Of a stretch of DNA of 64,000 nucleotides, positions 57,201 through 64,000 are shown one piece after another. The notes beneath the pieces were generated by a model. That model had not been told where the DNA came from. It saw only the letters and a program-made list of their open reading frames with translations, and did no database searches. This DNA is from an uncultured Lewinella sp. (lineage in GTDB: Bacteria; Bacteroidota; Bacteroidia; Chitinophagales; Saprospiraceae): positions 1-64,000 of the forward strand of contig CALMYQ010000092.1 in the NCBI GenBank assembly GCA_937873655.1. The letters are read 5' to 3'. Both the position numbers and the translations under genes were made by a program. Within the stretch, counting starts at the first letter, position 1. Each line of letters starts with the position of its first letter.

Positions 57201-57583
57201 TCCCTTTGATCCTGGGCATCGGCCTGTTGCTTGAGCTGGAGTATGTTGAGCAATTTGTCCTTTACATCGGCAAAGTGATTACCGATGATCTGGGCGGCCT
57301 GCTCGTGGGAAATGATCTTGCCCAGGTGGAAGTAGTGAAACAAGGGCCGCAGGACCCAGCCGTAAAGGGACAGGGCGCTGATGCCCAGGAAAGAAAAGAA
57401 CATGACTTTCCGGACACCTGTATTGAAGTAAAACTCGTTTTCAAGGAAAGTTATCCCGAGGAAGAAAACGAGAATCACCGCAATGCTGTAAAGCGCACCC
57501 CTGATGACCTGATTGATATAGTATTTGCGGATAAACTGGTCCAGTTTCTCAATTAACAGTCGGTAATTATTCGCACCACTCAT
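54254..57583 (-). CDS. DUF4175 family giant coiled-coil membrane protein
   Basis: About 1109 residues. Two membrane helices near the N-terminus (about 25-70) and one near 155-180 precede a beta-rich periplasmic region (about 190-510). A very long Gln/Glu/Lys/Met-rich coiled coil (about 520-1050) includes methionine- and glutamine-dense blocks such as MQQQMSGMMSGQQM. A short helical C-terminus follows. This matches the DUF4175 layout found across Bacteroidota; its role is not established. The ATG at 57583 is chosen over an upstream non-ATG start. Confidence 0.88.
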   Translation of the reverse strand: MSGANNYRLLIEKLDQFIRKYYINQVIRGALYSIAVILVFFLGITFLENEFYFNTGVRKVMFFSFLGISALSLYGWVLRPLFHYFHLGKIISHEQAAQIIGNHFADVKDKLLNILQLKQQADAQDQRDLILASIDQKSEEIKLVPFKSAINLGQNKKYLRYALPPLLLLLVLLFAAPTMIKDSASRLLHNGRDYEKPAPFHFNVNADALQVVQFEDYLLSVEVDGNQLPNDAFIEIEGYQYRLTKDAPNRFSYRFNNVQKETEFHLYSSGVSSREYNLEVLRRPNLAGFEVKLDYPSYTLRKDETLNSIGDLVVPVGTNIDWIFNSENTDAINLFFSKNGKSESANRFSDDLFTFKKRAMEDEAYKLYISNKALPNADSISYTLSIIPDLYPTIKAEKFVDSTDRKLLFFVGDASDDYGLLSLSFNYRVRPSEGEEGELHSVKMPKPDGKEIRYDYTFNMADLELKPGDQVTYYFEVFDNDGVNGSKSAKTNPFLFAMPTVEEFEAMADQNSEQIKKNLSDAMEESRKIQEEMKKMREKLLQERDLDWQSKKDLEKMLDRQKELQKQIDQAKQDFQENLQNQQEYSETDQKIMEKQQQLQQLFDEVMSDQMKELMQQIEDMLQELEKDNALEMMEDVQFNDEEVEKELDRLLELYKNLELEKEMQETLDKLQELAEEQEKLSDQTENKDLSQEELDKKQEELNEKFEDVQEKMEDIQEKNQDLESPKDVDDFKQEMQDIQQDMEKSQEQIQQNQNSKASKSQKNAAKNMKSMAMSMAMQMQSQEMEQMQEDMQSLRQLLENLVGLSFDQEDLIASFDDVEVSTPKYVELVQQQFKLEDDFRLVQDTLQALSKRVYQIESFVTEKVTEIKSNMRTTLEDLEDRRKSQAADNQQLIMKNVNDLALMLSEVMNQMQQQMSGMMSGQQMCTNPGGQGKNGNVPKDKMSQGQEQLNQQMQQMRDALKKGGKGSSEEFAKMAAKQSALRNALREKQKEMQQKGQGDKSLQDLIDKMDQTETELVNKQLTNEMMERQAEILTRLLEHEKAEREREYDNKRKAEAASQKERKMPPSLEEYLKKRESEIEMYRSVSPSLKPYYKSLVDEYFKTLKSAQ

Positions 57584-57796
57584 AATAATAGATGGATTAA
57601 GCAAGCTCAGATAAAACAAGGCGTTTAGGCCTTGTTAACAATAACGCGCAAAGCTGGCAAAATGATTCATCGGGTTTACAGAACAAACACCGAAGATAAG
57701 AGAAAAATAAAGAGGTGTCAATAGGCTTAAGGCAAAAAATGCGGCTTTTGTCGCAGAATACAGGGTTAAAAAGCGGGTAAACGGGAACTTTAACTA

Positions 57797-57843
57797 AAAT
57801 AAAAAACCCGGCGCCGGGGAAAACAGGTACAGCGTCGGGTTTT
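57797..57843 (-). terminator. intrinsic terminator of the hemD transcript
   Basis: AAAACCCGGCGC (57803-57814) pairs with GCGTCGGGTTTT (57832-57843) with one G-U pair. The minus-strand transcript then continues into a U-run. It lies 23 bp past the hemD stop. Confidence 0.8.
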
Positions 57844-57865
57844 ATACGTGCGAAATGAAAATATA

Positions 57866-58645
57866 TCAGTCTTCTGAATTCGATTTTTGCAGATAGAGTT
57901 CAAGCGCCATGGTCATTGACGGCGCTTCCGGCGCCGGCGCTTTGATGTTTACCGTAAGGCCGCGGTCTTCAACGGCTTTGCTGGTGCTGTTGCCAAAAAC
58001 GGCGATCCGGGTTTCATTTTGTTTAAAATCCGGAAAATTATCATAAAGGGATTTGATACCCAGCGGACTAAAGAAAACCAGTACGTCGTAGGTTACGTCG
58101 CTAAGGTCGGAAAGATCGCTGCTGACGGTTTCGTACATGAGGGAGTCCTGCCAGTCGAGCCCGAGTTCGTCGAGGTATTGGGAAACATCCTTTGCTCCGA
58201 GGTTGGAGCAAGGGAGCAGGAATTTTTCATTCTTATGCTTCTTGAGTGCGCTGGTCAGGTCCTGGATCACGCGCTTACCTGCAAAAACCTTGCGTTTGCG
58301 GTAGACGATGAACTTTTGGAGGTAATTGGCAATGGCTTCCGTCAGGCAAAAGTACTTGGTCTCCTGCGACATTTTGATCCGCATTTCTTCGCAGATCCTG
58401 AAAAAATGGTCGACGGAGTTTTTGCTGGTGAGGATGATTACAGAAAACTCGTCAGGGCGGATACGTTGCTTGCGGAATTCCTTTGCAGGCACCCCTTCGA
58501 CATGGATAAACGGCCGCCAGTCAATGGTGAGGCCATATCTCTTCTCTAGTTCATAGTAAGGGGAGCGCTCTGGTTTGGGTTGAGAGACCAGAATGGTCTT
58601 CACTTTTTTGAATGTTTCTTCTTTCGCTTTAACGTTTGCCGCCAT
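57866..58645 (-). CDS. hemD: uroporphyrinogen-III synthase
   Basis: 259 residues, a highly divergent enzyme family that closes and flips ring D of hydroxymethylbilane. Typical segments are ILVSQPKPERSPYYELEKRY, VIILTSKNSVDHFF and DVLVFFSPLGIKSL (the SPS-type C-terminal loop). It is the second gene of a DUF4271-hemD pair on the minus strand with a 34-bp gap, an arrangement I recall from other Bacteroidota. Functionally it belongs with heme synthesis, as does ctaA in this window. Confidence 0.9.
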   Translation of the reverse strand: MAANVKAKEETFKKVKTILVSQPKPERSPYYELEKRYGLTIDWRPFIHVEGVPAKEFRKQRIRPDEFSVIILTSKNSVDHFFRICEEMRIKMSQETKYFCLTEAIANYLQKFIVYRKRKVFAGKRVIQDLTSALKKHKNEKFLLPCSNLGAKDVSQYLDELGLDWQDSLMYETVSSDLSDLSDVTYDVLVFFSPLGIKSLYDNFPDFKQNETRIAVFGNSTSKAVEDRGLTVNIKAPAPEAPSMTMALELYLQKSNSED

Positions 58646-58679
58646 TCAACAAAGATGTTTTTTAGAAAAAACCTGCCGG

Positions 58680-59594
58680 TTAAAGCAAATGGTTGACACC
58701 CCACTTGTATAACACCAGTACAGGCGCTATTTCGACGGTGCAAATATACAACAAAAAGTGAAATATATGGGAAAAAAGGAAACGATTTGCAATAAATAAT
58801 CCCCTGACGGTCCTCAGAAGATACACAATAGCCAGAAATGCGGCACAAGGCCATATAATATATGGAATTATTTTCTCAGATCCGAAAGCGAGGAACAGAT
58901 TGACAGGCGTCAGAACGAGCCCGATCAGCAGGTTGAAAACCATAATGATAAAACTGTAAAACCTGATTTCCTTGCCGATAGGAAAGATGAAACCCAGCAG
59001 GGACAAGATGAAGTGCTTGATTGTGAGCAATCCGGCCGCAAAAAGGAAAACCGTCAGGATCTGCCAACCCGGCGAAAGGGATACTACCAGGCCGTAATGG
59101 TGCATCACCAAATAAGCGAGGGTGCTGATATTGAAGAAAAACAGTAAATACAACAGGAAATAGGGAAACAGGCCGCCGTTCTGACGGTCGCGGAAGGCGA
59201 TATTGAGCGCATTGGAATTGAACGGCCCTACAAAGGAGTGATTGACCGCCTGCCTGAAAAGAGTAGCCAGGATTGTGAGCACGAGCAGGCTGCCCAGGGT
59301 GATCACCAGCAGAAAACGGGTATCTACGGGCTTGGCGGGTGCAGGCTTTTCAGCCGCCACGACCGCAGCAGAAGGCTTGATCTTGATGTTGAACAGCGGC
59401 GTTGAAACCGGCGCAATCAGGTCGAACGGGTTGCCGTTTTTATTGACGGAATCTATCGGCGGAGACAGGGGCGCCTCTTTGATCCTGTAGGTCAGGTCAA
59501 ATGGATTTTGGGTTTTCTGGGCGGGCAAAATGCGCCCTGTGGTGCACATGACAACCAACAGAATGCAAACGCGGGTAAATAATTTTCCAATCAA
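58680..59594 (-). CDS. DUF4271 family membrane protein
   Basis: About 304 residues. An N-terminal signal or anchor helix is followed by a Pro/Asn-rich linker (QNPFDL occurs twice as NPFDL) and about six membrane helices (residues about 100-300), matching DUF4271. The molecular role is unknown. The start is uncertain: a TTG at 59618 lies inside a TATATTTG promoter-like element (59616-59623), so the TTG at 59594 is favoured. It is co-transcribed with hemD. Confidence 0.82.
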   Translation of the reverse strand: MIGKLFTRVCILLVVMCTTGRILPAQKTQNPFDLTYRIKEAPLSPPIDSVNKNGNPFDLIAPVSTPLFNIKIKPSAAVVAAEKPAPAKPVDTRFLLVITLGSLLVLTILATLFRQAVNHSFVGPFNSNALNIAFRDRQNGGLFPYFLLYLLFFFNISTLAYLVMHHYGLVVSLSPGWQILTVFLFAAGLLTIKHFILSLLGFIFPIGKEIRFYSFIIMVFNLLIGLVLTPVNLFLAFGSEKIIPYIIWPCAAFLAIVYLLRTVRGLFIANRFLFSHIFHFLLYICTVEIAPVLVLYKWGVNHLL

Positions 59595-59615
59595 GGCCGT
59601 TATCCTTATTTGTTG

Positions 59616-59623
59616 CAAATATA
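59616..59623 (-). promoter_or_regulatory. candidate -7 element for DUF4271-hemD
   Basis: The minus strand reads TATATTTG, a perfect TAnnTTTG match. It overlaps the earliest possible start codon of the DUF4271 gene, which argues for a later start. Confidence 0.38.
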
Positions 59624-59735
59624 CATATTTGTTAATTCTGTCTGAATGGTTGTTAATGGCCGGTTAATCCCTGCCCCGAAAACGGATCAGGTACTAACTT
59701 TAAGGCTGTAAGCACGATGATACAGGAGCAGCGAC

Positions 59736-61010
59736 ATGAATAACAAGACAGTAAAACGGGTGGTTATCCTGGGGGTGGTGGCGATGGCGGGCATTATTGC
59801 CATACAGTCGTATTGGGTGATCAGTACCTGGAATATTAATGAGGTTGAGTTCAATCAGAAGGTTAACCTGGCTTTGTTCAATACGGCAAAGGATCTCGCC
59901 GACCTGACCGGGGCTTCATTGCCGGCCAGGGACGTGGTTAAACAGCGGACGACCAATTATTATATCGTCAACGTGGCGTTTGAGATAGATACCAGTACGC
60001 TCGAATATTTCCTGCAAAGGGAGCTTGAAAGCCTGGCCATTAACATCGATTATGAATATGCGGTGTTCGATTGCCATAATGACCAAATGGTTTACGGGAA
60101 TTATGTGAGTTATTCGCCGGAGGAGAAAAAGCATATTCAATTGGGTAACCTGCCGAAAGACAGTGAGTTTGTGTACTATTTCGGCGTCAAGTTTCCGGCC
60201 AGGTCGGGGTATTTGTTCGGGAAAATGCAGCTTTCCATCTTTTTTTCCCTTATTCTGCTGGTCACGGTCGTGTTTTTTGCCTATGCCATGGCCGTAATGC
60301 TCCGGCAGAAACGGCTTTCGGAAATGCAGAAGGACTTTATCAACAACATGACCCATGAATTCAAAACGCCGATTTCGACCATCAAGATCTCATCGGATGT
60401 GCTGTTGAATAACGACCTCGTGAAATCGGATAACCGCCTGATGCAGTATGCCGGCATCATCCGGGATCAAAATCAAAGACTGAACAGCCAGGTGGAAAAA
60501 GTCCTGCAATTGGCCCGGATAGAAGGGCGGCAGTTCCAGCTTAAAAAAGAAGATATTGTTCTACAGGAAATCATTCCGCTGGTCACGGCCAGTTGCATGA
60601 TCGCCGTTGAAAAAGCAGGCGGAAAATTGACGGTTCATCTGCCCGAAAAACCGGTGGTTATATCCGCGGATCGCCTCCATCTCACGAATATCCTCCATAA
60701 CCTGCTGGATAACGCTGTGAAATATTGCCGGGAAGTGCCGGTCATCCATGTTGAGCTGGAGATTCGCCCCAAGAAAGCCGTGCTGAAAATTACCGATCAG
60801 GGGCTGGGTATTTCCAAATCCCACCAATCCCATATCTTTGAAAAATTTTACAGGGTTCCTACAGGGAACGTGCACAATATCAAAGGCTTCGGTCTGGGGT
60901 TATTCTATGTCAAGAACATTTGCAGAGCCCATCGCTGGAGCCTGGACCTGGAGAGTGAACTCAATCAGGGTACTGTCATTTCGATCGGATTTCCTCAGGC
61001 ATCAATATAA
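59736..61010 (+). CDS. RprX-like sensor histidine kinase
   Basis: 424 residues: membrane spans at about 8-30 and 165-189 flank a periplasmic sensor of about 135 residues. HisKA begins directly after the second span, without a HAMP domain, and contains phospho-acceptor His207 in MTHEFKTP. The HATPase domain has NLLDNAVKYC, TDQGLGIS and GFGLGLFYVK. The layout and linked regulator resemble the Bacteroides RprXY system. The signal sensed is not known. Confidence 0.93.
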   Translation: MNNKTVKRVVILGVVAMAGIIAIQSYWVISTWNINEVEFNQKVNLALFNTAKDLADLTGASLPARDVVKQRTTNYYIVNVAFEIDTSTLEYFLQRELESLAINIDYEYAVFDCHNDQMVYGNYVSYSPEEKKHIQLGNLPKDSEFVYYFGVKFPARSGYLFGKMQLSIFFSLILLVTVVFFAYAMAVMLRQKRLSEMQKDFINNMTHEFKTPISTIKISSDVLLNNDLVKSDNRLMQYAGIIRDQNQRLNSQVEKVLQLARIEGRQFQLKKEDIVLQEIIPLVTASCMIAVEKAGGKLTVHLPEKPVVISADRLHLTNILHNLLDNAVKYCREVPVIHVELEIRPKKAVLKITDQGLGISKSHQSHIFEKFYRVPTGNVHNIKGFGLGLFYVKNICRAHRWSLDLESELNQGTVISIGFPQASI

Positions 61011-61054
61011 TGCGTCTCAATTGTTGAAAGACTGGAGCACCCAAAAATGAATGT

Positions 61055-61753
61055 ATGAAGAATGCACATTTACTATATGTGGAAGATGATGAGAGTCTGA
61101 GTTTTGTAACGCGCGACAACCTGGAGCTGCAGGGGTACAAGATCACCTATTGCGCCACCGGCAAGCATGCCCTGGAACAGATTCGAAACCAGGATTTCGA
61201 CTTGTACATTCTGGATGTGATGCTGCCGGATATTGACGGTTTCAGCCTTGCGAAGGAGGTGCGAAAGAAAACCGCTCATGCGCCGATCCTTTTCCTTACA
61301 GCCAAATCGCTGAAAGAAGACCGGATTTACGGCCTGCGGCTCGGGGCGGACGATTATATTACGAAACCGTTCAGCATCGAAGAGCTGATATTAAAGATCG
61401 AGGTCTTCCTGAGGCGAAGCAAGGTGGTCTCCCCCGATTTCAGGAATATCTATTCGATAGGCTGTTATGTTCTGGATTACCGAAATCTGTTGCTGACCAT
61501 TGAGGATGCTCCGCGGCGGCTCACCCAAAAGGAAGCGGACCTGCTTCGTCTTTTCATAGAAAACAAGAACCAGGTGCTCAAGCGCTCACAGATCCTTGAA
61601 CAACTCTGGGGGGAAGATGATTATTTTATGGGAAGGAGCCTGGACGTTTTTATCTCCAGGTTGCGAAAATACCTTCAGGACGACGAAACCCTCCGGATTG
61701 AAACCCTCCATGGGGTCGGATTCAGGCTGTCAGAAGATCGGGTAGGCGTCTAA
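61055..61753 (+). CDS. OmpR-family response regulator (RprY-like)
   Basis: 232 residues. The receiver domain has acidic pocket D11/D12, phospho-acceptor D54 in LDVMLPDIDG, T82 and K104. A winged-helix DNA-binding domain follows (about 135-228), with RRLTQKEADLLRLF and DVFISRLRKYL. It starts 44 bp after the histidine kinase, so the two form one operon. It precedes the PpiD-like gene, a plausible but unproven target. Confidence 0.95.
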   Translation: MKNAHLLYVEDDESLSFVTRDNLELQGYKITYCATGKHALEQIRNQDFDLYILDVMLPDIDGFSLAKEVRKKTAHAPILFLTAKSLKEDRIYGLRLGADDYITKPFSIEELILKIEVFLRRSKVVSPDFRNIYSIGCYVLDYRNLLLTIEDAPRRLTQKEADLLRLFIENKNQVLKRSQILEQLWGEDDYFMGRSLDVFISRLRKYLQDDETLRIETLHGVGFRLSEDRVGV

Positions 61754-61808
61754 GTGCCTGAAAATTTTAAATTTATCCGTCATGTATGGTTTTTTTCAAT
61801 AGTGGTTA

Positions 61809-61816
61809 TATCTTTG
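61809..61816 (+). promoter_or_regulatory. candidate -7 element for the PpiD-like gene
   Basis: TATCTTTG, an exact TAnnTTTG match, lies 98 bp before the ATG at 61914. The triplet at the -33 spacing is TGG, so the upstream element is imperfect. Confidence 0.42.
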
Positions 61817-61913
61817 CACTCCCTTTTATGTAGGGAAGGAAAAAAATCAGATACAAACTCTCAAAACAAGTACAAGGTTTTGCAGGGGATTACTGGTAAA
61901 ATTTTTTAGAATA

Positions 61914-64000
61914 ATGGCTCTAATTGGAAAGATCAGAAAGAATTATTGGCTCCTGGTGTTGCCGGTTGCACTGGCACTGGGCGGGTTCATTATTATGGAT
62001 GCGATGAGCCAATCGACCAGGGGGTCAATGGGGTCTCAACTCTTGTTGGGCAAGGTCGGCAAGACTAAGATCGACCGGATGCAATTCGAGCGCATTTACG
62101 GCGTGCTTTACAGCTCTGGTGATCCGTATCAGAACCGCAACGCTTTGTGGAACTGGTATGTGGAAGACGCCATTTTGCAACAAGAAGCGGATGCGCTGGG
62201 GATCGGCGTCAGCAACGCGGAAGTGGTTGACCTTGAGTTTGGCCCAAATCCCAGCCCGATTATCGTTCAGCGTTTTCCGGATCAAAATATTCCGGGGACG
62301 GTCAACAGGGACCAACTCAATATGTTCAAGTCTCTGATCGAAAACCCGCAACAACTGCAACAGGCCATCAGCACCGGCCAGTTGGGTGCGAGCTTCCCGG
62401 ACTTCTGGAAGCACCAGGAGAAAGAAATCGTCAAAAGCCGCCTTCAAACCAAAATAGCCAACCTGGTATCCAAGGCCATGTATACGCCCAACTGGATGGC
62501 CGAAATGCTGTTTGCGGAACAAAATCAACCGGTAGACTTTTCCTATGTAAAGGTCGGTTACGGTGACATTGACAATACGGATGTTACCCTTGAAGATAAG
62601 GATTATCAAAGCTATATCGCCGAAAACGAAGCCAAGCTGCGGAAAGAAGAAGAAACACGCATTGTAAAATACGTTTCTTTTGATGTTGTTCCTACTCCTG
62701 CGGACTCCGCAGACCTGAAGAAGCGCATCGCTGAACTGATTCCGGGACTGGAGCAAGCGGCTCCCAGTGAGGACTCCTCTTTTGTTTTGCGGAACAAAGG
62801 GGTGATTACCGGGATGTATATGAAAAAGGATGACCTTGCCGGCATGACCATTGCCGATACGGTTTTCAAAATGTCGGCCGGCCAGGTTTACGGCCCATAT
62901 CTCGACAACGGAGCATATCAGGCTGTAAAGGTTCGCGACCGGGTGATGATGGCTGATTCGGCTGATTCCCGCCATATCCTGATCCAGGCATCTACGCCGG
63001 CTCAGTTCAAAACCGCGGAAAAACGGATCGACAGCCTCCGGAACGTGCTGGCGTCCGGTGCAGCCTCCTTCGATTCGCTGGCCATTAAATTCAGCCAGGA
63101 CCAGGGCAGCGCGGCCAAAGGCGGGAAATATGAGAATACCGCACCCAATACTTTTGTACCGCAGTACAACAGGGTGCTTTTCATAACGGGTGAGATCGGC
63201 AAGATCTACAAAGTGAAAACCGATTACGGCTGGCACCTGATAGAAGTCCTTCGCCGGAGCGCCAGCAAGAGTGAAAGGGTGGATCTGGCTTTCCTTTCGG
63301 AAGAAATCATCCCCTCCAGGGAAACGGAAAACGCCGTTTATCAGGAAGCGACTGCTTTTCAATCCGATAACCAGAGCCTGGATGCCATGACAAAAGCCGC
63401 AGTGGCGGAAGGTCTTCGTGTGGAAACCTCTCCGGCGCTGGAAAAGGTTGCCAGCACCATCGGCACCCTTGGGTCGGGAGAAGAATCAAGAGAGATTGTC
63501 AAATGGGCATTCGGCGCCGGCGTCGGCGATGTTTCGCCCAAAGTGTATACCTATAAGGATCCTGCCGGGTTCTTTGACGGCAAATATGTCGTTGCAGCGC
63601 TTTCCGCTATTCAGAAGGCCGGGCTTCCGAGCGTGGCCTCTGCCAAGGAAGAACTGGAACAGGCTGTGATTACCTGGAAAAAAGGCCAGATGATCAGCGC
63701 CAATTTGAAAGGCAAAGACCTTGCGGCCGCTGCGAGCGAATATAAAGTCGCGATTGATACAGCCAGAAATGTCAACTTCGTTCAGGGCGATATTCCGAAC
63801 CTGGGGCGCGAACCGGCAGTTGTCGGCGCAGCCTTCCATCTTCAACCCAACCAGACCTCCGGCCCCGTTATCGGAGAAGGCGGTGTGGTATTGGTACAAT
63901 TGCTGAGCAAGCCCGAAATTCCCGCTGCGACCAACCTGCCGTTGATGCGCCAGCTTCAGAATACGTCCCTGCGTTCGCAGGTGAATGCGCGACTGATGAC
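61914..64000 (+). CDS. PpiD-type periplasmic peptidyl-prolyl isomerase/chaperone, 3' truncated by the window
   Basis: An open frame of 695 codons from ATG 61914 to the window edge with no stop. The N-terminus MALIGKIRKNYWLLVLPVA is a cytoplasmic stub plus a single membrane anchor, followed by a SurA-N-like helical chaperone region (about 40-230). A PpiC rotamase domain follows around residues 345-445, with DSRHILIQAST, KFSQDQGSAAKGG and TDYGWHLIEV. A second parvulin-like region may begin near 520. It assists folding of exported proteins next to an RprXY-like envelope-stress system. Confidence 0.93.
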   Translation, partial: MALIGKIRKNYWLLVLPVALALGGFIIMDAMSQSTRGSMGSQLLLGKVGKTKIDRMQFERIYGVLYSSGDPYQNRNALWNWYVEDAILQQEADALGIGVSNAEVVDLEFGPNPSPIIVQRFPDQNIPGTVNRDQLNMFKSLIENPQQLQQAISTGQLGASFPDFWKHQEKEIVKSRLQTKIANLVSKAMYTPNWMAEMLFAEQNQPVDFSYVKVGYGDIDNTDVTLEDKDYQSYIAENEAKLRKEEETRIVKYVSFDVVPTPADSADLKKRIAELIPGLEQAAPSEDSSFVLRNKGVITGMYMKKDDLAGMTIADTVFKMSAGQVYGPYLDNGAYQAVKVRDRVMMADSADSRHILIQASTPAQFKTAEKRIDSLRNVLASGAASFDSLAIKFSQDQGSAAKGGKYENTAPNTFVPQYNRVLFITGEIGKIYKVKTDYGWHLIEVLRRSASKSERVDLAFLSEEIIPSRETENAVYQEATAFQSDNQSLDAMTKAAVAEGLRVETSPALEKVASTIGTLGSGEESREIVKWAFGAGVGDVSPKVYTYKDPAGFFDGKYVVAALSAIQKAGLPSVASAKEELEQAVITWKKGQMISANLKGKDLAAAASEYKVAIDTARNVNFVQGDIPNLGREPAVVGAAFHLQPNQTSGPVIGEGGVVLVQLLSKPEIPAATNLPLMRQLQNTSLRSQVNARLM

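Noticed and set aside
62025..63362. A 445-codon open frame on the minus strand opposite the PpiD-like gene
   Set aside because: The plus strand carries a well-supported PpiD protein across the whole span. The minus frame has no domain sense and is the mirror of its codon use.
1..64000. Prophage, insertion sequence, CRISPR array, toxin-antitoxin or restriction-defence island
   Set aside because: No transposase, integrase, phage structural gene, regularly spaced repeats or known defence genes were seen; the content is core chromosomal throughout.

Overview
The window looks like chromosomal core sequence from a member of the Bacteroidota, most likely a Saprospiria-type marine or sludge bacterium. 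The evidence is the set of families confined to or typical of that phylum (DUF3078, DUF4175, DUF4271, an RprXY-like two-component pair, a fused NagZ-type GH3/serine hydrolase), several upstream sites matching the phylum's -7 element TAnnTTTG, few Shine-Dalgarno sequences, and a G+C content that looks close to 50%. Genus and species cannot be read from the sequence. No prophage, insertion sequence, CRISPR array or tRNA gene was found.

Layout. 1-100 holds the 3' end of a 5S rRNA and its terminator. 281-3167 carries an ECF sigma factor, a small unknown protein, an MscS-like membrane protein and a DUF3078 protein. 3229-10619 carries polA, rlmN, an aminopeptidase P and rpoN. 10633-17499 carries a TetR regulator, a SulP anion transporter, a WecA/TagO-type sugar-phosphate transferase with crcB, an esterase and an S41 protease. 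17581-21071 is a minus-strand group: TonB-domain/TPR protein, bifunctional hisB and heme A synthase. The 615-bp gap at 21072-21686 and the hisB-ctaA gap hold a dense cluster of DnaA-box-like 9-mers. 21687-23201 carries yedK, dtd and a MazG-like gene. rimP-nusA-infB follows on the minus strand with a terminator-like hairpin in its leader. 28226-33991 is an envelope group: LolC/E-type permease, uppS, bamA and a TPR lipoprotein.

The second half is mostly minus strand: GH3/serine hydrolase fusion, an atypical Nramp-like transporter, two lipid-linked-sugar glycosyltransferases, a coiled-coil protein of unknown role, asd, flotillin with an NfeD partner, an altronate-dehydratase-family protein, and thrA-thrB-thrC. 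Between thrC and the UxaA gene sit two perfect 16-bp palindromes matching the chromosomal ParB site parS, each inside a much longer palindrome. Then come ybeY with an RsbW-like kinase, a large DUF4175 coiled-coil protein, hemD and DUF4271. The window ends with a plus-strand two-component system and a PpiD-type periplasmic chaperone cut by the window edge.

How the genes fit together. asd and thrABC form the aspartate-to-threonine route. uppS, the WecA-like transferase and the GT2/GT39 pair all use undecaprenyl-type lipid carriers. BamA, the LolC/E-type permease, the S41 protease, PpiD and the RprXY-like system point to envelope biogenesis and stress. The most notable non-coding signals are the paired parS sites and the DnaA-box cluster 27 kb away, which together suggest the window is origin-proximal. 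The rRNA transcript pointing toward the putative origin argues against placing the origin exactly there.
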